From the NCBI GenBank assembly GCA_918807975.1, contig OU964930.1:12208372-12272371 (forward strand): a stretch of 64,000 nt of DNA. The letters are read 5' to 3'. The notes under the pieces are model-generated. The model was not told the DNA's origin and did not search any database. It saw nothing but the letters and a program-made list of their open reading frames with translations. The first letter of the stretch is position 1, and each line of letters starts with the position of its first letter. The position numbers and the translations under genes were made by a program. Source of the DNA: Aplidium turbinatum (taxonomy: Eukaryota > Chordata > Ascidiacea > Aplousobranchia > Polyclinidae). Of this stretch, positions 56,401 to 64,000 are shown piece by piece.

Positions 56401-59400
56401 GTGAGACCTCGCAAACGGGTATCAGACAAAAGCGGACTTAGCGAGATAAGGGCAACAAAATTTGGATTTTTTTTTTGTTGCTAAAACGCATGTTGTACAC
56501 AATGACATCACGCTGAAACAAAAAACTCGCAAAAAGTTAATTTGGGTTTCCCCGCCCTTTAAATGACGAATTTCCTATTCTTTCTGATGAAGTAATTGAA
56601 AGTCTCAGCAGTGATCAGTATTATGGTATGCAAATGTGTCAAGCTGTTATGACAGGCGTTGTTACACAGGATTTGAAATACCTTGAACTTGATGGATTAT
56701 ACCATTCCCGTTGGTTGACCTTAGGATGTCGAATCCTACGTTATTCCGTTTCAAAGAAGAGGCCTTCAAAGAATTTGCGCACTTTGACTGAATACCTTGT
56801 TCGAGTCTATTATCCCTGTTGGTTCCGCATCAAATATCATCATAGAATTACAAACGGGTCCAAATTTTTTTCTGTATGCTAAATGCCATTTCTAATTTTC
56901 CAAATGTACTGGTAAACAACGTAGGACTTAAAGTTTTGCAAAACAATGCTTTTTTTGCCCACCATGAAAACATAATTTTAGCAATGCTGGGAGATGATGA
57001 CCGAAAAGTTCGTATCACTGCAATAAACAAAATTCTTCAAAGCAGAAGTCAAAGCATCCATTAAGAGAGTGGTTCTGCTAAGATACGAATGTTCATTCTT
57101 CCGAAGTTAGATGCGGGAGCCAAAGCCTATTACGATATGTCAAGTTTGGACCTTTTCGATTTTCACGAGCCGCCTGTAGTCAGGAACATGACGAATGAAG
57201 CTGTGCAACAAATTATGACAGATAAACTTGAGCTAAACCATCCCTGCCATAACCAGGCAGTGAAAAGGCATGTGCACTTGGTAACTGAGGCTGCTGCAAG
57301 CGTTGAAGGTTTTCACAGACGAGATGGCATGATCAGACAAAAAATTAAGTCTTGTATGCTAATGCCGTGCTTCAATACCAAAAATCAATTTAATGTCTGA
57401 TGAACAATTTGCTGAAATTTGATTTATGATAAATTTGAACTTGGTCGTATAACTTGCACGTAATTGAACATTTTTACATCAGCTCACTGTAGTTAAGTGC
57501 ATTTCTTACAGCAGTTTTCTTCGCTAAGAAAATTGGAAAGTAAGTATTTGCCCAAAGTAGATTAAAGTACAAGTTTGCCCAAAGTCTTTTTTTCTGCTTT
57601 AGAAAAATGTTGCCCATACTTTTACTTCAACACAGGAATTTTTTAAGTAATATGCCAAAATTTCACACAAATCTATCTTCACATTTTTAAAATCAAGGAA
57701 AAAATTGCTCAAATAATTTCTCAACTTTGCACCTTAGAGCGAACACTGCATTACAGTTACCATTTTATGATATTCATATTGTTAAATGACAATCAATCTG
57801 CTTGATTTTTCACTTCTATGACACATACTAAGCACAAAGATTAACTTAATTTACAAAAATCGATCAAATTTGACGTAAATTTACGACTAAAATTACATTA
57901 TTGCAAAAATGACCACTTTGTAGTGCTTTTAGTGAAAACACTTCTCTTAAAGGTAATATAAACTTGTACCTTCTGATGATTTTGAGCCATCAACCGACTT
58001 TCTATCGTCCGTGGTTAATGAGATACTAATTTTTTTTTATAAAATTGGGGTTTTTCGAACTTTAGGGGGTGTGTGCCTGCACTCCCTGGAGGGCACCGAC
58101 CCCAAAATTGTGTTTGAAGGTGTTTTTGGGGTCAACTACGAATTTTTGTAAACTAGACTTTTCGATTTGAAAGAAAAAAAAAATTTTCACTCCACCCTAC
58201 TGTGCACCGGTCTATGATCTGTATGTAAACATTTTAGCTGGGCGAGATTTCAGTTCAGTTGTTTTTATTTCTGACCAGTACAGCAAAAACAATACACGTC
58301 AACATAGCAAAGGTCAAGAAAAACGTAGTAGCCACAAAACGCAAACGTTAAAACGTGCTTGTGATAGAAGTAAGTTATTAAGTTGAAAAAAATTTGGCAC
58401 GGTCGCAACACCTTCAAATTCGTGTTTTTGTACGATCTTAAGCTTGAAAAACAAATTGTTTGTGAATTTTTCAATTAACCTCTATATAGCCTACTAAAGA
58501 AAGTGAAGGTCATAGATTTGTGAAATAAGTTAAGGTTGTTATAGGCCCTAAATCTATAGCTTACAGGTGGATTGTTGTCTCTGTCTGGTAGTTGAGGAAT
58601 GTCAACATGCTGATTCTGGGTGCTGTTGAGCTAAGTGCTTGTTGTAAAACTCTGGATCCACGACGTCCACAGCAGTGTACATGACTCCGCTTGGGGTGAA
58701 GAAGACCGGCTCGTTCTGCAAAAAGTGTATAATATGATATCGCACGAAATCATCAATCACAGTAGCGACTGGTTAGCGTTTTCGCTTCTAGTATTGCTGG
58801 TCCTGGGTTCGATTTCATGTCAGGTCATCACAACAAAAACAAAATATGTTTCTATCAGTGTTCTTTCTAAAGTAAAACAGTTAAAATGAGCAGTTGTTCA
58901 ATGCAAACTTATTGTAAATAGGATGTAAGTTTGAATAAACAGATCCAATGAAACCTTAGCTGTTGCGGAACGCTGAAAGATTAACACCACGGTTAAATGT
59001 GAGACACAATACCAATATCGAGCTTATCCCACGGCTGTGGAGTCGGATAAAAAATGTACGACTCCAACTCCGAACACACTAAAATCCCTCCGACTTTGCA
59101 GCCCTGGTTTATCCAGGGTAACATTTAAGAAAAAAGAAAAAATTTTAATTGAATTAGTAAACAAACTAAAGACAAGTGCGGTGTTTAGAAGGAGCGATCT
59201 TCCCGACGTCAACACAAGGCTGACTACTCACTATAGAAGAGTGGGCATTGGGTTTCGCCGGCAAGGAGCAAGTAGAGTAATGATTAAAAAAATAAATGCA
59301 CAGAGGTATCAAATTTCTTTCAACCGGATGACCACTTTTAAAAATGACAAAAGTAAGAAATTTTTCATACAACAGATCCTTAAAAACACGGATAGTCTCA

Positions 59401-62400
59401 CCATGTAGTAGTTTTCATCCTACTCCGAAAGAACATCTGGATTCGGATTTTATTGGGATGTTTCGGATGAATCGGAGTAACTCCTTCCCCAGTCGGCGGC
59501 ACGGAGCTTCGCGAAACCTTCTAGCAGAGTCACGGTGAGTTTGTTCCATGGGAGGGGACTGGATGAGTAGAAGGCTTCCAAGTTGTGGAGAATCGACTGA
59601 AGTTTTTCTATTGCGTTTTTCCCGTCATCTTTCAAGGAATCCTCCATTTTCAGTATTGTCAACTATAGAATAAAACAATGAGATTACTATTCCAGAACTA
59701 AATTTCAAATTGGTGGCGATTAAAACTATCCAAACCCCTAACCAAATTTGTGTGACTCTTAATACCCCTTTACAATAGAAGGATATTATTAGTGAAATTA
59801 AAACACTAAAATAGAATTGCCCAGAGAACACCAGCTACGCATACTCGTCAAACCCATGTGATTCATGAGAAAAAAAAGATCACCCAGTTTCAAAATTTTC
59901 TGGTGTAGTCTTAGTTCAAACCCATTTATTAAAAATACCCCTAGCATATAACCACAAAGCTAAACGAGTGCGTTAAAACAATGCTTGAATTTTCATCTTA
60001 AAAATTCTATCCAGATGGTAAGCAACTTGACCAACCTTTAGAACACGAACTGTGCATTGTATGTTGTCATCATTAGGTTGGCTGATCAACTTCTCAACAA
60101 GTTGCAATAACCCGCGGCCCAACATCTTGACTCTGACCAAGCGGCCGTTGTTCTCCAACTTTAGGTTGTAGAACAATTCAGCCAAAAATTGAGTGAAACT
60201 TCTAGCCCTGCAAAATTACGCAATTACGTTTAGGCAGGGCAATATATGGTTTGACCCCAACAAAAATGCAACAAAAGGTTTTTCAACTGATTTGATTAGT
60301 ATTGGTTGTCAGTATTGACATATTCAAAATCTTAAGCGATCCAACTTCCGAAAAGTGGTTATTTTCAAGATGGCCGCCAAACCATTAAAATAAGAGTAAA
60401 CTGACCATAACTCGGTCATCATATGACCAAAACATGTAGTTTTGGTGTCTATATCTAGGTTTTGATACCCTGTGAAGTCAATGAGACCATTCTCAGAATT
60501 GTTGAATTATCCGATAGCCTATAAATTCAATATGGCAATCTAAGATGGCTGCCAAACCAATAAAATAACAGTAAATTGACCAAAACTCGGTCATCATATG
60601 ACCAAAACATGTAGTTTTGGTGTCTATATCTAGGTTTTTATACCCTGTGAAGTCAATGAGACCATTCTCAGAATTGTTCAATTATCTGATAGCCAATAAA
60701 TTCAATATGGCAATCCACGATGGCTGCCAAAACAATTAAAAATGAACAATAACAATGTATTGGTTATTAAAAAAACCGTTAACTTTCTATATATATTTGG
60801 GTAAACTAAGCAGGCATAAAGAGTTCATACAACGTGATCATGTACAGAAGACTCTTGAAATAATCAGCGTAAAGAAAGCACATGGATCAAGTATTACTAA
60901 AGCTCATCGCTGTCGCTCTCGATGTCATCGTCTGTAATTATGTGATTTCTGTATGGGTTGACACATGAACCAGTTTGGCATGGTCCACATTCAGCATGGC
61001 ATGGTAGCCCAAATCTCCGGCAACTACAGAGAGGTGGACACGATTCGCAATTACAGTGTATCATTTTCAGTAGGTTGTCCGGGGCACGAAATTTTTTGGG
61101 GCGTCGAACCCTCGTTCTCACGAATACTAGGCAGAGGATGAAACCACTGAACCAACCGTGCCAACGAGAAACTGTTGCATTCACACGGTTTTAATACAAA
61201 CTTTTACCAAAATATGTAAATGAGACAGAAAGTACATGGGAAAAAAAATTTCGCGTCCGGGGCAGCTTTCATGTCCGTCATGATTGGAGCCATCTGATGA
61301 TCGTCTACTTTCCATCCTCAATCTAGAGCAGTGGTTCTTAACCTTTTTTCTATCAAGCCCCCCTCCAATATTGGTCATGTGCTTCGCGCCCCCCTAGATT
61401 TTAAATAAGTATCATACCAAACAAATTGCATTTTTATCTGTTTATTGTACACATCAGTGAGATACTTGACAATGCTTCTTAGCGACTCGATTTTTAATGC
61501 GAGGTTTAACTCCAGAGAATGAACAACGTAAGTCTCCTTCAACTCTCAGCCTGTTTCTGTACTTGGTCTTGATAGCAACGAGAGCAGAAAATGCAGCTTC
61601 ACAAAGATACGTGGATCCAAACATTGTTAGAACTCGAAGAGCCCGAGTTGCGATAAGAGGGTAAACAGGAAGGTAATTGGCCCAGAACTTCTCAAGTTCC
61701 AGTTCTTTGAAGTCTTTTTTAGCAGTGGAGTTGAACTTTATCTCAAGAAACTCCTCTTGTCCTTCTTCGAAAATATCAACCACTTCGCATTGAAACGGGT
61801 TTCTGATGAACTTCCAGGTTTCACGCTTCTCATCCAGATCTGGAAAGTATTTGATGAACTTCGATTTCAGTTCATTAAGGTGGGTTTCTATTTGTTTCTT
61901 CAACTCAGACTCAAAGTTATCATCTTTGAGAGCAGAATCCAAGTTACTGAAGCTCGCTGGATTTCCTTGTACAATTCGACTTTTCCAGAGGTCGAGTTTG
62001 GCTATAAAAGTTTGAGTGATGGCATGATGCTTAATGATGTTGATGTTTTTTCCTTAAAGCTTAAGGTTGAGAGTAAAGGACATTAAAGTAATTAAAAAAG
62101 ATTAAAATTGTTTTGGAGCTTGCGCCCCCCCGGTTAAGAACCACTGATCTAGAGCATCCATACAATCGTCAGTAGCCTACCCATCCAGACCATAATCTTT
62201 TAGTAAACTCTGAGGCAGTGGAATTTGGTAGAGGATGATGCAAGTGGCAAACGTTCAGGGTGAACAAAGGACTTGGATGTTGTAATTTTCTTGACCAATG
62301 TATTGCAGCGTTGTGCTTCCAGGTTACTACTGCCATCGTTGCCAAACATACCGGTCATAGCTTTGTTTCCAAGATCCTTAATCAAACAGGTGATCTCTCC

Positions 62401-63954
62401 ATGCAGGAAGTGATGAAGCACAAGCTCAGTACATGCCCACCCGCCTTGTTTGAAGCTAGACATTTATTCCGAGAAGCCGATAAGCCTCAAATAGCTACCG
62501 CCATCACAGAACATGCCAGCAGCGTGACGTCAGGCGATTATGAAGTAGTGAAAGAATCTGCCCCGAAAACCGATCACTACGTTCTTGATGGAGGGTTCTC
62601 TTTGCATCGAGTGCCATGGAAAGCTGGAGACAGTTATGGGTCTATTGCACAGTCGTATGCAGATTTTACCATTCGTCATTATCGCTTAGCAACGGTGGTC
62701 TTTGATGGATATTATGGTCCGTCTATCAAAGACAATACCCATCAAAGACGCGGCATGAACGTCCACCGGGTTGTTCACTTTACTGCAGACATCATGTTCG
62801 TTGGAAAAAAGAAGCAGTTCTTGTCTCGAGCTTCCAACAACGAAGGATTAATTTCTCTAATTTTTGCTCAACTGAGGAATAGAAGCTGCAATGCGATCAA
62901 CACACCAGGTGATGCAGATGTTGACATCGTCAAGACGGCAGATGGACAGCCCTCATCGACATAGTACGACTTTAATTGGTGAAGACACGGACCTTTTAAT
63001 ATTGTTACTACACTATGCTGACACTGACCCAGACATTAAAGACTTTTATTTCCGCTCCGACAAAGCTTACTCAACCAAGCTACACGACATCAACAAACTG
63101 AAGGCAATCATCGGACCAGACATATTCTCACAGCTCCTCTTCATTCATACATTCACCGGTTGTGATTCAACGTCAAGGATATTTGGTATCGGGAAGTAGA
63201 CAGCTTTCAAGAAACTAGTGAAAGGTCAACCAATAATCAAAGAATGTGGAAATTGTTTCATTCTCCCAAATCAGACAGACCACATCATTTAGGATCTTGG
63301 AAACAAAGCTATGACCGGTATTTTGGCAACGATGGCAGTGGTTACCTGGAAACACAGCGCTGCAATACATTGGTCAAGAAAATTACAACATCCAAGTCCT
63401 TTGTTCACCCTAAACGTTTGCCACCAACATCATCCTCAATTTCAGAACTTTTTAAAGCTGATTTTTAACGTTTGTGTTGAATCGCACACAAGTAGTTTTA
63501 CGAGCGACAGACAACACTCTAGCAGTCTCACGACCTAAGAAGCTTCACAACTGGACGTTTTGCAAGGTATTTTTGAAATTATTCTATCATGAAGGGCTGC
63601 AGTTAAAAAAATTAAATTGGAATAGAATTTTGTCGCAACCAAAAGTGAGTCAACTTGAGTTTTGATTAGAATTAAATATTGTCAACCGTGCAGTTTCACA
63701 AAGTATCCTGGGAAACAGAAAACAAAAACACAACACATAAACAAAGAAGCAGGCTACGCTACAATCACGTAGAAGTACTATGACAAGCCGAACCATCTGT
63801 CTGGGTCATTTTTCAAGGTGTCCTCCATACGTTTAAATTCTTTCTGGGCTTTGGCAAGTAAAGTGTCGCGGAAATTTGGAAGACCAGTATCAGTTCTCGA
63901 CAACTGGTCGCACAGTCGACTACCACGATAGCGAAAGTTTCGTTCCAGCACGCA
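53479..63954 (-). CDS. PAIP1-like: PAIP1-like gene, C-terminal part (5 exons)
   Basis: PAIP1 binds poly(A)-binding protein, eIF4A and eIF3 through a MIF4G domain and stimulates cap-dependent translation. Five minus-strand exons (63794-63954, 60036-60207, 59402-59662, 58565-58715, 53555-53761) read in the order of the vertebrate protein: RLCDQLS, FLAELFYNLKLENNGRL, WGRS, NEPVFFTPSGVMYTA, and an acidic end DYDDEYENFLRSMGH. A poly(A) signal lies at 53479-53484. Exon 3 has two in-frame stops and exon 4 a one-base frame conflict, so this copy may be non-functional or the sequence may contain errors. Upstream exons are beyond the right edge. Confidence 0.82.
53555..53761 (-). CDS. PAIP1-like: PAIP1-like terminal exon, acidic C-terminus
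   Basis: The exon follows a TGTGTTGCCAG acceptor and runs to TAG at 53555-53557. It encodes MLSVPHQANDMNSHNPMVAP, a low-complexity stretch, and the acidic end HQEDYDDEYENFLRSMGH, resembling the PEIEEAYEKF end of PAIP1. The intron before it holds a 4.2-kb transposon. Link to the previous exon is by phase and position; the family match of this exon alone is modest. Confidence 0.65.
   Translation of the reverse strand: MLSVPHQANDMNSHNPMVAPPSTSMDAPYANWSTRYPGDQYDNATQEDLSHQEDYDDEYENFLRSMGH
54991..55852. mobile_element. hAT MITE inside the 4.2-kb transposon
   Basis: CAGGGATGGCGAACTTTTT and GGTTCGCCATCCCTG ends, flanked by CCCAAAGG and CCCTAAGG (7 of 8). It splits the transposase between NELP and LRHIF. 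Confidence 0.88.
55982..56558. mobile_element. Foldback MITE, TTAA-flanked, copy 2
   Basis: Same structure and sequence as 38497-39084, bordered by TTAA at 55978-55981 and 56559-56562. It interrupts the transposase between FLPIL and EFPILSDEVIE. Confidence 0.88.
58565..58715 (-). CDS. PAIP1-like: PAIP1-like exon with NEPVFF motif and a frame break
   Basis: A CTTTTTGCAG acceptor precedes NEPVFFTPSGVMYTAVDVVD, the counterpart of NEPTFYTSDGVPFTAAD. This frame stops at TGA 58602-58604, after HLAQQHPESAC. The other frame in the second half reads QHVDIPQLPDRDNNPP up to a GTAAGC donor in the phase that the last exon needs. Either the protein ends at this TGA, or one base has been gained or lost within the exon. 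The TGA ending would drop the acidic tail that is conserved in the family. Confidence 0.72.
58755..58830 (+). mobile_element. tRNA-like SINE relic
   Basis: A box-A-like GCGACTGGTTAGCG and a box-B GGGTTCGATTTC lie in tRNA-like spacing. No acceptor stem; a decayed head. Confidence 0.4.
59030..59106. mobile_element. 77-bp hAT MITE
   Basis: CACGGCTGTGGAGTCGG and CTCCGACTTTGCAGCCCTG ends, flanked by GCTTATCC and GTTTATCC (7 of 8). It belongs to the common GGCTGTGGAGTCGG class and lies in the intron after PAIP1-like exon 3. Confidence 0.8.
59402..59662 (-). CDS. PAIP1-like: PAIP1-like exon with two in-frame stops
   Basis: The exon starts after a TTCTATAG acceptor and reads LTILKMEDSLKDDGKNAIEK, then LLEGFAKLRAADWGRSYS, matching LTGSVLEDAWKEKG and LLKLVELRSSNWGR of PAIP1. 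It ends with DENYYM before a GTGAGA donor, in phase with the next exon's NEPVFF (family pattern NYFMNEPTF). Between WGRS and DENYYM the frame contains TAA at 59450-59452 and TAG at 59420-59422. That stretch (about 59415-59482), rich in CTCCGA and TCCGAA, resembles the GGAGTCGG-type MITE seen at 59030-59106. An exonic insertion or sequence error could explain the stops. Confidence 0.7.
60036..60207 (-). CDS. PAIP1-like: PAIP1-like exon, MIF4G core
   Basis: The exon follows an ATTTTGCAG acceptor and ends before GTTGGT in phase 0. It encodes SFTQFLAELFYNLKLENNGR, LGRGLLQLVEKLISQPNDDN and CTVRVLK, matching LFGELYLNLEIKGTNGQ, LRELLNALFSNPMDDN and CAVKLLKL of PAIP1. This is the core helical repeat of the MIF4G fold. 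Confidence 0.88.
60369..60735. repeat. 175-bp tandem repeat, two copies plus a partial
   Basis: GATGGCYGCCAAACC starts at 60369, 60544 and 60719. Units share CTCGGTCATCATATGACC and ATGTAGTTTTGGTGTCTATA with few differences. It lies in a PAIP1-like intron. Confidence 0.88.
60897..61328 (-). pseudogene. CXC-domain end of a transposon-like gene
   Basis: The frame reads PDNLLKMIHCNCESCPPLCS, CRRFGLPCHAECG and PCQTGSCVNP, a cysteine-rich tesmin/TSO1-like pattern known at the C-terminus of multicopy invertebrate genes. The upstream part continues on the same strand beyond the hAT insertion at 61329-62146. Confidence 0.65.
61329..62146 (-). mobile_element. hAT transposon with C-terminal transposase (SCAND3/ZBED5-like)
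   Basis: CAGTGGTTCTTAACC and GGTTAAGAACCACTG ends with perfect ATCTAGAG duplications. The minus-strand frame 61454-61942 reads FWANYLPVYPLIATRALRVL, YLCEAAFSALVAIKTKYRNR and LRVEGDLRCSFSGVKPRI, the hAT C-terminal domain, ending in a normal stop. The catalytic N-terminal portion is absent, so it is non-autonomous. Confidence 0.9.
62147..62463 (-). pseudogene. Inverted fragment of the PIN-like/CXC element
   Basis: The minus strand reads DLGNKAMTGMFGNDGSS, CNTLVKKITTSKSFVHPERL and FHCLRVY, the segment between the nuclease-like and CXC parts. It is inverted relative to 63295-63440, with about 145 bp of close identity. Confidence 0.65.
62386..63470 (+). pseudogene. PIN-like nuclease-domain part of a transposon-like gene
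   Basis: Plus-strand frames read LSTCPPALFEARHLFREADK, HYVLDGGFSLHRVPWKAGD, ATVVFDGYYGPSIKDNTHQR, NTPGDADVDIVKTA, LIGEDTDLLILLLHYADTD and FIHTFTGCDSTSRIFGIGK. The acidic DGG, FDGY, GDAD and EDTD motifs have the spacing of FEN/PIN nucleases. Related genes are multicopy in cnidarians and arthropods and end in a CXC domain, as at 60897. Frame breaks occur near 62965 and 63200. The function of the family is unknown to me. Confidence 0.6.
63794..63954 (-). CDS. PAIP1-like: PAIP1-like exon, MIF4G start
   Basis: A TTTTTCAG acceptor precedes the exon and GTTCGG follows it. It encodes NFRYRGSRLCDQLSRTDTG and NFRDTLLAKAQKEFKRMED, parallel to NFRYMGARLCNYLSHHL and NFRQLLLQRCRTEYE of PAIP1. It leaves with two bases of a tryptophan codon that the next exon completes. 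An intron of about 3.6 kb, filled with repeats, follows. Confidence 0.82.
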
Positions 63955-64000
63955 CTGAAAAACAAATTGCTATCTTTCTATGCAAGATATCATAGACTTG

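Larger units (their letters stand above)
53991..58199 (+). mobile_element. 4.2-kb DNA transposon with long inverted ends and broken transposase
   Basis: The ends TAGGGTGGAGTGAAAATTTT and its complement extend inward as inverted repeats of about 330 bp, flanked by perfect CTGTGCAC duplications. The transposase reads VDGLYVDG, EEHYVVVGEPFEFYITHITP, IGTDGTATMTGKKSGFI, LQWVVCLLHLNELP, HIFQELDGSTSGP, GLYHSRWLTLGCRILR and VRVYYPCWFRIK, a family I know from other invertebrate genomes but cannot place in a superfamily. It has a stop after VDGLYVDG, later frameshifts, a hAT MITE at 54991 and a foldback MITE at 55982. It lies in an intron of the PAIP1-like gene. Confidence 0.8.

Noticed and set aside
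59037-59408. Plus-strand frame of 123 residues
   Set aside because: It overlaps a MITE and the PAIP1-like exon on the other strand and has no family resemblance.

Overview
The window is metazoan nuclear DNA. It is AT-rich, its genes are split into short exons with GT-AG (and two apparent GC-AG) introns, and it is crowded with DNA transposons, most of them hAT-type with 8-bp target duplications. Short exons and recurrent TAGGCCTA/TAGGCTA words suggest an aquatic invertebrate deuterostome, perhaps a tunicate; that placement is a guess. I found no bacterial, organellar, retroviral or LTR material and no CRISPR.

Two conserved host genes can be rebuilt exon by exon, both on the minus strand. (1) A ZNFX1-like gene: ten exons between 28537 and 11096 encode about 460 residues of the region before the helicase core. 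Reading phases agree at every junction, and the helicase and zinc-finger exons must lie left of the window. (2) A PAIP1-like gene (poly(A)-binding-protein-interacting protein 1): five exons between 63954 and 53555 cover part of the MIF4G domain, the NEPxF motif and an acidic C-terminus, with a poly(A) signal at 53479. Its third exon has two in-frame stops and its fourth has a frame break, so this copy may be damaged. A plus-strand gene of unknown identity ends near 8521, with exons at 6981, 7392 and 8427.

Layout: 1-1550 mostly unassigned with one hAT MITE; 1559-9436 bounded by inverted CCCAGYAAACATTG ends, holding a 587-bp tandem repeat, a decayed hAT element, the unknown plus-strand gene and a 23-bp minisatellite with higher-order structure; 9548-10980 a large foldback; 11921-16178 a composite hAT insertion in the ZNFX1-like intron; 16.2-28.5 kb ZNFX1-like exons interrupted by a hAT MITE exactly on a splice donor and by a 3.0-kb TTAA-flanked element; 29.9-36.4 kb several datable hAT insertions, one nested in another; 38.5-39.1 kb a TTAA-flanked foldback MITE; 42.5-48.2 kb nested hAT elements and a tRNA-derived SINE; 49.4-52.6 kb a second TTAA-flanked element; 53.5-64 kb the PAIP1-like gene, whose introns hold a 4.2-kb transposon with about 330-bp inverted ends and a PIN-like/CXC-domain element.

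The two host genes act in RNA biology (ZNFX1: RNA helicase of antiviral and germ-granule pathways; PAIP1: translation initiation), but nothing in the window shows that they work together. The least explained structures are a roughly 42-bp palindrome (consensus half TTTACATTGATTCAACGTCT) present at least nine times, and the two related TTAA-flanked elements that carry several of its copies.
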